A model generated the notes under the pieces. That model was not told where the DNA came from. It did not search any database and saw only the letters and a list, made by a program, of their open reading frames with translations. DNA of 64,000 nt from Geodermatophilaceae bacterium URHB0062 (GTDB lineage: Bacteria; Actinomycetota; Actinomycetes; Mycobacteriales; Geodermatophilaceae): contig KK211088.1 in the NCBI GenBank assembly GCA_000620185.1, forward strand, positions 62,001 through 126,000, in the 5' to 3' direction. The translations under genes were made by a program, and so were the position numbers. The number at the start of each line of letters is the position of its first letter. Positions within the stretch are counted from its first letter, which is position 1. Positions 9,909 through 19,078 of this stretch are shown one piece after another.

Positions 9909-10864
9909 GCCGACGGCGCCATGGCGGAGAGCAGCTCGTACGCGACGTGTGAGGCCGCGATGCCGGTGATCTCGGCGTGGTCGTAGACCGGCGCCACCTC
10001 CACCAGGTCGGCGCCCACCAGGTTCAGGTCGGCGAAGGAGCGCAGGATGGCGAGCAGTTCCCGGCTGGTCAGCCCGCCGGCCTCCGGGGTTCCGGTCCCG
10101 GGCGCGAATGCCGGGTCGAGGACGTCGATGTCGACGGAGACGTAGACCGGCCGGTCCTCGACCCGCGCCCGGATCCGCTCGACGACGCCGCGGATGCCGA
10201 GGTCGTCGACCTCCCGGGCGTGCACGACCTGGAAGCCCAGCTCGCCGTCCTCGACCAGGTCGGAGGTCGAGTAGAGCGGGCCGCGGATGCCGGCGTGCAG
10301 GCAGCCGCTGCGGTCGAGCAGCCCCTCCTCCGACGCCCGCCGGAACGGGGTGCCGTGCGTGTAGTCGGCGCCGAAGTAGGTGTCCCAGGTGTCCAGGTGC
10401 GCGTCGAAGTGGACGACCGCGATCGGTCCGTGCTTCGCGTGCATGGCACGCAGCAGCGGCAGGGCGATCGTGTGGTCGCCGCCGATCGTCAGCAGCCGGC
10501 CCGCCCGCTCGAGCAGGGCGCGGGCACCGGCCTCGACCTGACCGATGGCCGCCCCGATGTCGAAGGGGTTCACCGCGAGGTCACCGGCGTCCACCACCTG
10601 CTGGACGGCGAACGGTTCGACGTCCTGGGCGGGGTTGTACGGCCGGAGCAGGCGGGAGGACTCGCGCACGTGCGCGGGGCCGAAGCGGGCGCCCGGCCGG
10701 TAGCTGACGCCGGTGTCGAACGGCACGCCGACGACGGCGACGTCCACGTCGGACACCTCGTCGATGCGGGGCAGCCGCGCGAAGGTCGGCGGACCGGCGA
10801 AGCGCGGGACGACCGTCGCGTCGACCTGCCCGAGGCGGCCGTTGCTGGAGATCCGCTCGACCAT
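9905..10864 (-). CDS. agmatinase/guanidino-acid ureohydrolase
   Basis: A manganese ureohydrolase of the arginase/agmatinase family that splits urea from a guanidino compound. The metal-binding motifs are complete: [15 protein letters not shown] and [19 protein letters not shown]. The 319-residue length and the [10 protein letters not shown] segment fit the agmatinase (SpeB) side of the family, but guanidinobutyrase, guanidinopropionase and proclavaminate amidinohydrolase share these motifs. Co-transcription with an NCS1 permease, with TGATG overlap, argues for uptake and breakdown of an external guanidino compound rather than polyamine synthesis. I therefore leave the symbol blank. Confidence 0.88.
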   Translation of the reverse strand: MVERISSNGRLGQVDATVVPRFAGPPTFARLPRIDEVSDVDVAVVGVPFDTGVSYRPGARFGPAHVRESSRLLRPYNPAQDVEPFAVQQVVDAGDLAVNPFDIGAAIGQVEAGARALLERAGRLLTIGGDHTIALPLLRAMHAKHGPIAVVHFDAHLDTWDTYFGADYTHGTPFRRASEEGLLDRSGCLHAGIRGPLYSTSDLVEDGELGFQVVHAREVDDLGIRGVVERIRARVEDRPVYVSVDIDVLDPAFAPGTGTPEAGGLTSRELLAILRSFADLNLVGADLVEVAPVYDHAEITGIAASHVAYELLSAMAPSA

Positions 10865-12435
10865 CAGGCCACCGGCTCCGAGGGCGCGTGGGTGCGGCGG
10901 CCGGCGCGGTGCACCGACGCGCGCGGGTCGTCGACCACGGCCGGGGCCTCGCCGTCGCGGACGGGCACGCCCCGCGGGCCCTCCGGACCGAAGGCGTGGC
11001 GGGGTTCGGGGAAGGCGAAGAGCATGACCAGGTAGATGACCGCCGCGAGCCCGATCGACACCAGGAGGCTCAGGTCGATGCCGCCCGCGGCGTTCGCGAA
11101 CGGGCCGGTGATCAGCGGCGGGTAGTTGGCGAAGAGCACGCCCGCGATCGCGGCGGGGATCCAGGCGACCATGCCGCGCCAGTTCACACCCTCGCTGAAC
11201 CAGTACCGGCCACCGGTGCGGCCCTGGTTGAAGACCTGCAGGTCCGGCGGCGAGTAGTAGCCGCGGCGGACGACGTAGCCGATGGTCATGATGATCATCC
11301 ACGGGGTCGTGCAGATGATGATCAGGCCGATGAACGCGTTGACGCTGGCGAGCAGGTCGAAGGCCAGGCGGCCGACCAGGATGAAGACGAAGGCCAGGGC
11401 GCCGATGAACAGCGACGCCTGCACACGGTTGAGCCGCGGGAACACCGACGAGAAGTCCAGGCCGGTGCCGTAGAGCGACGTGACGCCGGTGGACATGCCG
11501 CCGAGGAAGGCGACGACGATGAGCAGCACCGCGTACCAGAGCGGGGAGACCTGGATCAGGGCCACGACGTAGTCGGCCTCACCGGCGACGAGGGTCGCGG
11601 TGCCCACGCCGAAGAGGAACGGCACGAGGGTGGCGAGCTGGCCCAGGAAGGTCGCACCCAGCAGCTTCGAGGTCGGGGTGCCGTTCGGGATGTAGCGCGA
11701 CCAGTCGCCGAGGAAGGCGCCGAAGCTGATCGGGTTCCCCATGACGATCAGCGCCGAGAGGATGAAGGTGGGCCAGAAACCACCCAGGGCGTAGGCGTCG
11801 GGGCCCGGGTCGTAGCCGAAGTCGAACGCCGAGGCGTAGGCCACGATGCCGAGCAGCATCAGCACGGTGTTGGCGAGGACGACGACCTTGTTGACCAGCA
11901 GCATGAACTGGTAGCCGTAGATCACGACGACGATGACCAGCGCCCCCAGGACGGCGTAGATGATGCCGCGCAGCAGGTCGGAGTCGCCCACACCGAACAG
12001 CCGGGTCGCCGCCCCGACGATGGCGTCACCGCTGACCCAGACGGAGATCGAGTAGAACGCGATCGCGGTGAGCAGGGAGAGGAACGAGCCCAGCACCCGC
12101 CCGCGGACGCCGAAGTGGGCGCCCGAGGAGACCGCGTTGTTGGTGCCGGTGCGCGGTCCGAACAGACCCATCGGCATGAGGATGAGGGCGCCGACGACGA
12201 CGCCGAGGATCGTCGCGAGGACCGCCTGGACGAGCGACAGGCCGAGCAGCACCGGGAACGTGCCCAGGATGACGGTGGCGAACGTGTTCGCCCCGCCGAA
12301 CTGGATGCGGAAGAGGTCGAAGGGCCCCGATGTGCGCTCGGCATCGGGGATCGTGTCGATGCCGTGCTGCTCCACCTCGGTCGCGCGCGGACGTCGTACA
12401 TCCGCCGCCAGACCGGCCATCTCAGATCCGCTCAT
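10864..12435 (-). CDS. NCS1-family permease (cytosine/purine/hydantoin type)
   Basis: A 523-residue integral membrane transporter with about 12 hydrophobic segments. It has the NCS1 N-terminal pattern [19 protein letters not shown] and [20 protein letters not shown], where family members bind substrate and sodium or protons. The C-terminal 40 residues are hydrophilic. The start at 12435 has GGAGGT seven bases upstream. It leads the operon with the ureohydrolase and SnoaL-like genes and is divergent from the XRE-cupin regulator, with a palindrome between them. The substrate is unknown; a guanidino or ureido compound is likely from context. Confidence 0.88.
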   Translation of the reverse strand: MSGSEMAGLAADVRRPRATEVEQHGIDTIPDAERTSGPFDLFRIQFGGANTFATVILGTFPVLLGLSLVQAVLATILGVVVGALILMPMGLFGPRTGTNNAVSSGAHFGVRGRVLGSFLSLLTAIAFYSISVWVSGDAIVGAATRLFGVGDSDLLRGIIYAVLGALVIVVVIYGYQFMLLVNKVVVLANTVLMLLGIVAYASAFDFGYDPGPDAYALGGFWPTFILSALIVMGNPISFGAFLGDWSRYIPNGTPTSKLLGATFLGQLATLVPFLFGVGTATLVAGEADYVVALIQVSPLWYAVLLIVVAFLGGMSTGVTSLYGTGLDFSSVFPRLNRVQASLFIGALAFVFILVGRLAFDLLASVNAFIGLIIICTTPWMIIMTIGYVVRRGYYSPPDLQVFNQGRTGGRYWFSEGVNWRGMVAWIPAAIAGVLFANYPPLITGPFANAAGGIDLSLLVSIGLAAVIYLVMLFAFPEPRHAFGPEGPRGVPVRDGEAPAVVDDPRASVHRAGRRTHAPSEPVA

Positions 12436-12496
12436 CTGCCCTACCTCCGCGTGGGGCGGTGACCCGGGTCACCGCGCTGCGCAGAGGCTAGAGGCA

Positions 12497-12517
12497 TAGT
12501 TGCCTGTGAGACAACTA
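12497..12517. promoter_or_regulatory. candidate operator of the XRE-cupin regulator
   Basis: TAGTTG and CAACTA flank a 9-base centre, giving a nearly symmetric site (GTTGcCTGTGAGaCAAC). It lies in the 137-base divergent promoter region between the permease operon and the regulator gene, where autoregulation and operon control would be expected. Confidence 0.55.
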
Positions 12518-12572
12518 ATGTTGCTCAAAGAGGCCGTGGTGCATGCTGCGGACGTGGAGTGCGGAGGTCGGC

Positions 12573-13157
12573 ATGGCGGGTGACATCCGGCGCGTGGTGC
12601 TGCCGCACGACCCCGCCGACGCCCTGATCGGCGCCCGGCTGCGCACCGCCCGCCAGGCGGCCGGGCTCACGCTGGCCGCCGTCGCGGAGCAGGCCGGCCT
12701 CACCAAGGGGTTCCTGAGCCGGCTCGAGCGGGACGAGGTCTCGCCGTCGGTCGCCTCCCTCGTGACCGTCTGCGGCATCCTCGGCATCGGGGTGGGCTCC
12801 CTGTTCGAGGCGCCGGAAACGTCGCTGGTCCGGGCCGGGGAGGCGCCCCCGATCAACTTCGGTGGCCGGGGGCTGCGGGAGTTCCTGCTCACCGCCGGCT
12901 CCCAGCGGCAGTTGCAGGTGATCCGTTCCCTGGTCGAGCCCGGCGGCGGCGGAGGCCCCGAGCTGTACGCGCTGGCCTGCGACGCGGAGTTCGTCTACGT
13001 CGTCGCCGGCGCGCTCACGCTCCTGCTCCCGGGCGAGAAGGTCGAGCTCACCACCGGAGACGCGTTCACCATGCCCGGCGCCACGCCGCACACCTGGCTC
13101 AACCCGTCGACCACCGAACCGGCCGAGGTCCTCTGGGCCCTCTCGCCCGCGCCCTGA
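12573..13157 (+). CDS. XRE-family regulator with C-terminal cupin domain
   Basis: DNA-binding helix-turn-helix (LTLAAVAEQAGLTKGFLSRL, about residues 32-51 in this start) followed by a cupin sensor domain in the last 90 residues (EFVYVVAGALTLLLPGEKVEL, GDAFTMPGATPHTW), where small ligands bind in relatives such as PuuR. I chose the ATG at 12573, which has GGAGGT at ideal spacing; an ATG at 12543 is the alternative. It is divergent from the permease operon and followed by the cyclase-family gene 25 bases on. It is probably the local repressor or activator of both flanking units. Confidence 0.87.
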   Translation: MAGDIRRVVLPHDPADALIGARLRTARQAAGLTLAAVAEQAGLTKGFLSRLERDEVSPSVASLVTVCGILGIGVGSLFEAPETSLVRAGEAPPINFGGRGLREFLLTAGSQRQLQVIRSLVEPGGGGGPELYALACDAEFVYVVAGALTLLLPGEKVELTTGDAFTMPGATPHTWLNPSTTEPAEVLWALSPAP

Positions 13158-13182
13158 CCCCTGTGACCGCCCAGGAGGAACC

Positions 13183-13869
13183 GTGACCGGCCCCGCTCCG
13201 TCGCCCGTCCGCGGCATCGTCGACCTGTCGCACCCCTTGGACGACGGCACGCCCGTCTACCCGGGCGACCCGGTCGCGCGCTTCACGCCGGCCACGACCA
13301 TCGGCGAGCACGGCTACAACGTGCTGCACGTGCAAATGGGCTCGCAGACCGGCACGCACGTGGACGCCCCGTACCACTTCCTCGAGGACGGCGCCCGCAT
13401 CGACGAGCTGCCCCTCGACCTCTTCCTCTGCCCCGCGGTCGTGGCGGACGTGCGCGGGAAGGCGCCGCACCAGGCGATCACCTGGGCCGATCTCGCGCCG
13501 GTCGCCGACCGCCTCTCCCCCGGCCGCATGCTCGTGCTGCACACCGGATGGGACGCGCACTGGGGCACCGACGCCTACTTCGACCACCCGTTCCTCGACG
13601 GGGACGCCGCCGAGCGCGTGGTCGCGGCGGGCGTGCGGACCGTCGCGCTGGACGCACTGAGCCTCGACGAGACCGTGCTGGGTGGCGATCCCGCTGCTGG
13701 GTTCCCCGCGCACCTGGCGGTCCTGGGCTCGGGCGGCGTGATCGTCGAGAACCTCCGCGGTCTCGACGCCGTCCGCTCGGCCGAACCGCTCGTCAGCGTC
13801 CTGCCGCTGCGGATCGCCGGCGCCGACGGGGCGCCCGTGCGGGCGATCGCGTTCGACGTCGGGGTCTAG
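13183..13869 (+). CDS. cyclase-family metal-dependent hydrolase (KynB-like)
   Basis: A 228-residue member of the family that contains kynurenine formamidase and isatin hydrolase. The metal motif QTGTHVDAPYHF is at 55-66, preceded by DLSHPLDDGTPVYPGDP, the standard N-terminus. The start is a GTG with AGGAGGAACC before it. It follows the XRE-cupin gene on the same strand, so it likely belongs to the same regulon as the permease and ureohydrolase. No tryptophan-degradation genes are nearby, so kynurenine formamidase is not well supported; hydrolysis of an amide or cyclic intermediate is the safer reading. Confidence 0.82.
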   Translation: MTGPAPSPVRGIVDLSHPLDDGTPVYPGDPVARFTPATTIGEHGYNVLHVQMGSQTGTHVDAPYHFLEDGARIDELPLDLFLCPAVVADVRGKAPHQAITWADLAPVADRLSPGRMLVLHTGWDAHWGTDAYFDHPFLDGDAAERVVAAGVRTVALDALSLDETVLGGDPAAGFPAHLAVLGSGGVIVENLRGLDAVRSAEPLVSVLPLRIAGADGAPVRAIAFDVGV

Positions 13870-13897
13870 GTTCCCGCGACCGGCGCCCGGAACGACT

Positions 13898-13928
13898 CAG
13901 CGGGCCCGTCTGGACGACGAACCCGCTG
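13898..13928. terminator. hairpin between the cyclase gene and tRNA-Thr
   Basis: CAGCGGG pairs with CCCGCTG around a 17-base loop. It lies 28 bases after the cyclase stop and just beyond the 3' end of the convergent tRNA, so it could end both transcripts. Confidence 0.4.
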
Positions 13929-13937
13929 GGAGAGGAG

Positions 13938-14010
13938 AGCCGCCTGTCGGAATCGAACCGACGACCTTCTCATTACGAGTGAGATGCTCTACCGACTGAG
14001 CTAAGGCGGC
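13938..14010 (-). tRNA. tRNA-Thr (anticodon CGT)
   Basis: The 73-base cloverleaf folds completely: acceptor GCCGCCT/AGGCGGC, D arm GCTC/GAGC, anticodon stem TCTCA/TGAGA with loop CTCGTAA (anticodon CGT, reading ACG), and a T arm GTCGG/CCGAC with TTCGATT. The discriminator base is T and CCA is not encoded. Confidence 0.97.
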
Positions 14011-14058
14011 GGACGTGCCCGCACAGCCTACGACACCGCCGCCCCCGCTCCGCGGAGC

Positions 14059-14114
14059 GGCCCTCCTGCAGGGTCCCGCCGCGAGCCTGCGAGTGGCGGG
14101 GGGCAGGAGGGTCC
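14059..14114. repeat. stem-loop repeat, copy C
   Basis: Almost identical to copy B and in opposite orientation. It lies directly after the holB stop. Outer arms CCCTCCTGC/GCAGGAGGG, inner CCGCC/GGCGG, centre ACTCGCAGGCTCGC. Confidence 0.75.
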
Positions 14115-14118
14115 TTTC

Positions 14119-15306
14119 TCAGCTCGGCAGCCGCAGGGCGACGGTGAGCGCCTCGAGCGCGATGCGCGGCTTCACGTTCTGCTCCAGCGCCTCGCGGCAG
14201 GCGAGGATCGCGTCGATGCGCCGCAGCGCCCCCTCCGCGCCGATCCGGCGGGCCAGCTCATCGGCGTCGGCACGCCGGTCGGGGTGCATCAGCACCGGCG
14301 CCTCCCCTGCCGCCGAGTCGAGCACCAGCGCGTCTCGGTAGAACGTCGCGAGGTCGACCAGCGCCCGGTCGAGCGAGTCGCGGCCGAGGCGGGTGGCCCG
14401 CGACTTCTGTCGCTTCTCCAGCTCCTTGAGCACGCCCGCGCCGCGGCTGGCGGCGGCCACGCCCGGTCCCCGCGCGCCGTACCCGAGGCTGGCCTTCACC
14501 GCTTCGGTCTCGGCGCCGTCGAGGCTGCCGGCCGCCTCGTCGGCCTCCTCCTGCGCGGAGGTCACGAGGTCGTCGGCGGCGTCGAGGCAGGCGGCCAGCG
14601 ACACCAGCGACAGCGGCACGTCGAGCACCGCCTTCCGGGCCATGCGGGCGGCCTCGTCGCGAGCCAGCCGTCGCGCCCGGCCGACGTGGCCCCCGGAGGC
14701 GGCCGCGGACCAGGCGGCCAGCGCGGGGTCGACCCCGTCCCGCCGGACGAGGACGTCGGCGATCGCCTCCACCGGCGGCGTGCGCAGGCCCACGACCCGG
14801 CAGCGCGACCGGATGGTGACCGGCACGTCGTCGGGGTGCAGGCTGGGCGCGCAGAGCAGGAAGACGGTGCGCGGCGGCGGCTCCTCGAGCATCTTCAGCA
14901 CGGTGTTGCTGGCCTGCTCGGTCATCCGGTCGGCGTCCTCGACCAGCACGACCTGCCACCGGCCCTGCGACGGCGCCCGGCCGGCGATCCGCACGAGCTG
15001 GCGCACCTCGGCGACGCCGATCGACAGCCCCTCGGGAACGACGGTCTGCACGTCGGCGTGGGTGCCGGCCAGGACTGTCCGGCACGCGTGACACGTGCCG
15101 TCGCCGCCGTCGGGGCACTGCAGCGCGGCGGCGAAGGCGCGGGCGGCGACCGAACGCCCCGAGCCGGGCGGGCCGGTGAACAACCACGCGTGGGTCATGG
15201 CGGCGGGGTCGGCGACGGCGGCGCGCAGTTCGGCGACGACCGTCGGCTGACCGATCACCTGCGCCCACACGGCCTCGGCGGGGGTTCCGGCGGCGAGTTC
15301 GGTCAT
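14119..15306 (-). CDS. holB: DNA polymerase III subunit delta prime
   Basis: Clamp-loader subunit of the replicative polymerase. N-terminal AAA+ fold with a modified P-loop GPPGSGRS (Lys to Arg, so probably not a strong ATPase, as in other delta-prime proteins), then WQVVLVEDADRMTEQASNTVLKMLEEPP and the SRC sensor in TIRSRCRVVGLR. The zinc module reads LQC-x7-TCHAC, one cysteine short of the usual four. The 395-residue gene overlaps the tmk stop (ATGA), a common actinobacterial pair. Confidence 0.92.
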   Translation of the reverse strand: MTELAAGTPAEAVWAQVIGQPTVVAELRAAVADPAAMTHAWLFTGPPGSGRSVAARAFAAALQCPDGGDGTCHACRTVLAGTHADVQTVVPEGLSIGVAEVRQLVRIAGRAPSQGRWQVVLVEDADRMTEQASNTVLKMLEEPPPRTVFLLCAPSLHPDDVPVTIRSRCRVVGLRTPPVEAIADVLVRRDGVDPALAAWSAAASGGHVGRARRLARDEAARMARKAVLDVPLSLVSLAACLDAADDLVTSAQEEADEAAGSLDGAETEAVKASLGYGARGPGVAAASRGAGVLKELEKRQKSRATRLGRDSLDRALVDLATFYRDALVLDSAAGEAPVLMHPDRRADADELARRIGAEGALRRIDAILACREALEQNVKPRIALEALTVALRLPS

Positions 15307-17621
15307 GGGTGCAGCTGGGGGGTCGAGCCGGTCTGGGCGTGCGGGTGGTGCAGGGCGCCGTCCCCGTGTCCGGACCGGTGGCCGGCCTGGGCCGGCACCG
15401 TCTGCTGCGCGACGGTCTGCAGTGGGAGGCCGGAGAGCAGGTCGGCGACCCGGACGCGGATGGCCGACGCGATCTGCTCGGGGGTCTGCGTGGCGTCGAG
15501 GACCAGGTACCGGTCGGGGTCGGCCTCGGCCAGCGCCCGGAACGTCTGGCGGACCCGCTGGTGGAAGTCCAGCGACTCCGACTCCAGTCGGTCGGCCGTC
15601 GCGCGGCCGCGAGCCCGGGCGAGCCCCGTCTCCGGCGGCAGGTCGAGCAGGATCGTGAGGTCGGGCTGCAGCCCCTGCGTCGCCCAGCGCGACAGCATCC
15701 GGACGTCGTCGAGCGGGATGGTTCGGCCGGCACCCTGGTAGGCCAGCGAGCTGTCGACGAACCGGTCGGTGATCACCACCTCCCCGGCGTCGAGGGCCGG
15801 CCGGAGCACGTCGTGCACGTGCTGCGCCCGGTCGGCGGCGTACAGCAGGGCCTCCGAGCGCGGGGCGATGCCCGTGTGCGCGCGGTCGAGGACGATCGCG
15901 CGGATGCCGGCGCCGGACGGCGTCGCGCCGGGTTCGAAGGTGGCGCGGCAGACCAGGCCCTCGCTGGTGAGCCACTCCTGCAGCCGGCGCACCTGGGTGG
16001 ACTTGCCGGCGCCCTCCCCGCCCTCGAAGGCGATGAAGACACCGCCGCCGTCCAGCCGGCGGCGCGCGGTCGTGTCACGGCGCAGCGCGGTGACGACGTC
16101 GGCCAGCAGCGGCACCGGCCGGCCGTCGTCCATCTGGCGGTAGGCCAGCAGCCCGACCCCGACGGCGAGCAGGCCGGCGACGAAGAGCATCACGCGCTCG
16201 CCGGTGACCGGGACCGCGATCAGCCCGAGATCGAGCTCGTGCCGTCCGATGAGTCCGACCGCGAACGGCACGAACGCGAGGGAGACGATCAGCGCCGCCC
16301 GCACCAGCGACTGCACGATCGCGAAGGTGCGGCCGCGGATCTCGTCCTCGACGTCGGTGCCCAGGAGCGTGAACCCGGCGAGGTAGGCGATGCCGGCGAA
16401 GAACCCCATGAGGACGACGAGCAGCAGCGCGATCCACAGCGTGAAGGTCCACGACATGAGCAGGACCATGATGCCGGCGCCGACGATGCAGACCCCGAAG
16501 ATGCGCTGGCGCGCGAGGTCGCGGGCGATGCTCGGGCCGAAGGCGATACCGGTGCCGAGGCCCACGAACACGGCGCCGAAGAGCAGACCGTAGGCGGCGT
16601 CACCGCCGCCGAGCGCGTTGGCGAACGCCTGGCCCGTCGCGATGATCACGCCCGCCGCGGACATCGCTCCGGTGATGCCGACGACGAGGCCCCGCACCAG
16701 CGGCGTGTGACCGGCGAAGGAGAAGCCATGTTTCAGGGAGCCGAAGAAGGTCTCGGCGGACTCCACCGGAACGTCGGCGCGGCGGCCGCTGATCGACGGC
16801 AGGTTCCAGATGACCACCGCGGCGACGAGGAAGGTCAGCGCGTTCAGGTAGAGCGCGAGGTCCACCTGGTCGACCCCGGGGATCACGTCCGAGACCCGTC
16901 CGCCCACGGTCGTGAGGATCGCGAAGACGATCGACGCGAGCACCGGGGTGAGGCCGTACGTCGTGACCAGGGAGAGCTGGTTGGCCGGCTCCAACTGGTC
17001 CTTGCGCAACATGTTCGGGACCGCGGCCTCCTTGGCGGGGATCCAGAACAGTGTGAAGGCCTCGATGAGGAACTGGGCCACGAACAGCCAGATCAGGTTG
17101 TCGACCAGGGGGATCGACGCGAACAGGGCGAACCTGATGACGTCGACGACCACCATCGTCTTGCGGCGGTCGAACCGGTCGGCGAAGGCGCCGGCGAGCG
17201 GGCCCAGGACGATCGCCGGGAGGAGCCGGAAGAGCAGCACACCGCCGAGGGCGAAGTTCGCCGCCGTGAACCCTTCGACGAGCGACGTCGCCGTCGCGGT
17301 GATCGCGAGGAGCCCGAGCCAGTCACCGAAGCTCGACAGCGACATCGACAGCCACAGCTTGCGGAAGTCGGGCACCCGGAGCACCGCGCGGAGCTTCGCG
17401 ACCAGGCCGACCGCGCCCGCCATGTCGGGCCGGACACCACCCTCACCGACCCCAGCGGCCGCGGGCGACGGCGCCGCGGGCAGTGGCCGGCCGTTCGACA
17501 CCGGCGGAACCGCATCCGTGGGCACCGGGGTACCGGCCGATGGCAGCCCGTCGGCCGGTGGGCGGATCCGCTCCACCGGCTGCGCCTCCGCCGGACCCTC
17601 GGATGAGGGGTGCGACGGCAT
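15303..17621 (-). CDS. tmk: fused MFS-type membrane domain and thymidylate kinase
   Basis: A 772-residue two-part protein. Residues about 70-500 form a major-facilitator-type membrane region with about 10-12 helices (KLWLSMSLSSFGDW, GAFADRFDRRKTMVV). Residues about 527-735 form a full dTMP kinase: P-loop FEGGEGAGKST (532-542), DRFVDSSLAYQG and the lid region RARGRATADRLE. The kinase makes dTDP for DNA synthesis. This fusion is known in several actinobacterial groups. The first 70 residues are Pro/Gly-rich and the start is uncertain; the ATG at 17621 is the last in-frame ATG before this Pro-rich segment. The gene is upstream of holB. Confidence 0.9.
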   Translation of the reverse strand: MPSHPSSEGPAEAQPVERIRPPADGLPSAGTPVPTDAVPPVSNGRPLPAAPSPAAAGVGEGGVRPDMAGAVGLVAKLRAVLRVPDFRKLWLSMSLSSFGDWLGLLAITATATSLVEGFTAANFALGGVLLFRLLPAIVLGPLAGAFADRFDRRKTMVVVDVIRFALFASIPLVDNLIWLFVAQFLIEAFTLFWIPAKEAAVPNMLRKDQLEPANQLSLVTTYGLTPVLASIVFAILTTVGGRVSDVIPGVDQVDLALYLNALTFLVAAVVIWNLPSISGRRADVPVESAETFFGSLKHGFSFAGHTPLVRGLVVGITGAMSAAGVIIATGQAFANALGGGDAAYGLLFGAVFVGLGTGIAFGPSIARDLARQRIFGVCIVGAGIMVLLMSWTFTLWIALLLVVLMGFFAGIAYLAGFTLLGTDVEDEIRGRTFAIVQSLVRAALIVSLAFVPFAVGLIGRHELDLGLIAVPVTGERVMLFVAGLLAVGVGLLAYRQMDDGRPVPLLADVVTALRRDTTARRRLDGGGVFIAFEGGEGAGKSTQVRRLQEWLTSEGLVCRATFEPGATPSGAGIRAIVLDRAHTGIAPRSEALLYAADRAQHVHDVLRPALDAGEVVITDRFVDSSLAYQGAGRTIPLDDVRMLSRWATQGLQPDLTILLDLPPETGLARARGRATADRLESESLDFHQRVRQTFRALAEADPDRYLVLDATQTPEQIASAIRVRVADLLSGLPLQTVAQQTVPAQAGHRSGHGDGALHHPHAQTGSTPQLHP

Positions 17622-17776
17622 CGGATCGGACGGAATCGGGTCTCCCGGGGCTCGGGCGGGGAGCGGAGTGTGCCCCCCAGCGGCCTCACGGTACCGGGCG
17701 GTTCGGACGATTCCGGCAGATTTCCCACGGACGAGCAGCACGGGGAGACCCGGCCGGAGCCCGAGGCGCCCGACGC

Positions 17777-17782
17777 TAGGGT
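17777..17782 (+). promoter_or_regulatory. -10 element TAGGGT, leaderless start of the methyltransferase gene
   Basis: TAGGGT ends 8 bases before the ATG at 17791, leaving no room for a leader with a ribosome site. Confidence 0.5.
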
Positions 17783-17790
17783 CGGAGTCG

Positions 17791-18621
17791 ATGACGGACG
17801 CAGCAAACCCGAGCCAGAGCGCCGTGGGCACCTCCAGGGCGGCGGCCTGGGACCCCGCCCGCTACCTGCGGTTCGCCGGCGAACGGGCCCGCCCGTTCCT
17901 CGATCTCGTGGCGCGGGTGGACGCAGAGGCGCCGCGCACGGTGGTCGACCTCGGCTGTGGCGAGGGCGCGCTGACGGCGTCCCTGGCCCAGCGCTGGCCG
18001 GAGGCGACGGTCACCGGTGTCGACTCGTCGGACACGATGCTGGCCGCCGCGGCCGCCCACGCCGTGCCCGGCCGGGTGGCGTTCGCCTCGGGCGACGTCC
18101 GCGACTGGGAGCCCGCCGGCCCGATCGACGTCCTCGTCAGCAACGCCGTGCTGCACTGGGTGCCCGGGCACGACCGGATCATGGCCCGCTGGGCCGGTTG
18201 GCTCTCCCCCGGCGGCCGGCTGGCCGTCCAGGTGCCCGGCAACTTCCGCGCGCCGACGCACGCGCTGCTGGCGGAGCTGTGCCGGTCGCCCCGCTGGTCG
18301 GCGCTGCTCGCCGCGGCAGCACCGGACCCGGACGCCGTCCTGTCGCCGGCCGGTTACTACGACGTCCTGACCGGGGCGGGTCTGACCGCCGACGTCTGGG
18401 AGACGACGTACCTGCACGTGCTCACCGGCGACGATCCCGTGCTCGCGTGGGTGCGCACCACCGTGCTCCGCCCGGTTTTGGCACTCCTCGGGGAGGACGA
18501 CGCCGCCGAGCTCACCGCCGCCTACGCCGCCGCCCTGCGCGAGGCCTATCCCCAGCGCCCCGACGGCACGACCCTGCTGCCCTTCCGGCGGGTCTTCGCC
18601 GTCGGTTCCCGCGCGTCCTGA
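17791..18621 (+). CDS. tam: trans-aconitate 2-methyltransferase-like SAM methyltransferase
   Basis: A 276-residue class I methyltransferase. VDLGCGEGALT (52-62) is the SAM-binding loop, SNAVLHWVPGH (about 112-122) is characteristic of the Tam group, and SPGGRLAVQVPGNF follows. The N-terminal WDPARYLRFAGERARPFLDLV also matches Tam. Tam methylates trans-aconitate, a spontaneous inhibitor of aconitase. Activity on other small acids cannot be excluded. It is divergent from tmk, with a TAGGGT -10 element just ahead, and is followed after 19 bases by a VOC gene. Confidence 0.8.
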   Translation: MTDAANPSQSAVGTSRAAAWDPARYLRFAGERARPFLDLVARVDAEAPRTVVDLGCGEGALTASLAQRWPEATVTGVDSSDTMLAAAAAHAVPGRVAFASGDVRDWEPAGPIDVLVSNAVLHWVPGHDRIMARWAGWLSPGGRLAVQVPGNFRAPTHALLAELCRSPRWSALLAAAAPDPDAVLSPAGYYDVLTGAGLTADVWETTYLHVLTGDDPVLAWVRTTVLRPVLALLGEDDAAELTAAYAAALREAYPQRPDGTTLLPFRRVFAVGSRAS

Positions 18622-18640
18622 CCGATCTCTCGGAGGTCCC

Positions 18641-19012
18641 GTGCCGCTCACCGGTCTGCACCACGTCCAGGTCGCCTGCCCGGCAGGCAGCGAGGACGGT
18701 CTGCGCGCGTTCTACGGCGGCGTCCTCGGCATGACCGAGGTGGCGAAGCCCGAGGTGCTGGCCGCGCGCGGCGGCGTCTGGTTCCGCTCCGGCACGGCGG
18801 AGATCCACTGCGGCGTCGAGGCGGAGTTCTCCCCCGCTCGGAAGGCCCACCCCGGACTGCTGGCCGACGACATCGACGGGCTGGCCGCCGCCTGTGAGGC
18901 AGCCGGTCACCCGGTGCAGTGGGATCCGCACTTCCCCGGGCACCGCCGGCTCTACGTCGCCGATCCGGTGGGCAACCGACTGGAACTGCTCGAGCCGCTC
19001 AGCGAGGGCTGA
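18641..19012 (+). CDS. VOC-family (glyoxalase-like) protein
   Basis: A 123-residue vicinal-oxygen-chelate protein of the single-repeat type that dimerises. LHHVQVACPAGSEDGLRAFY starts the first beta-alpha-beta-beta unit, and HRRLYVADPVGNRLELLEPL ends the second with a conserved glutamate. The GTG start at 18641 has CGGAGG at good distance. It is probably co-transcribed with the methyltransferase. The substrate is unknown; lyase, isomerase and antibiotic-binding relatives all look like this. Confidence 0.82.
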   Translation: MPLTGLHHVQVACPAGSEDGLRAFYGGVLGMTEVAKPEVLAARGGVWFRSGTAEIHCGVEAEFSPARKAHPGLLADDIDGLAAACEAAGHPVQWDPHFPGHRRLYVADPVGNRLELLEPLSEG

Positions 19013-19020
19013 GCGGCTCA

Positions 19021-19074
19021 GGCCCCGTCCGGAGGCTCGCCCCGAGCTGGCGAGGGGTGAGAGGGACGGGGTCC
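19021..19074. repeat. stem-loop repeat, copy D (variant arms)
   Basis: Directly after the topA stop and near the VOC stop. Arms are CCCCGTCC/GGACGGGG. The GGACC and GGCC ends are kept while the inner part is more divergent than in copies B, C and F. Confidence 0.65.
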
Positions 19075-19078
19075 TTTC

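Noticed and set aside
15309-17606. 765-codon plus-strand frame opposite tmk
   Set aside because: Shadow of the fused membrane-kinase gene; no recognisable domains.
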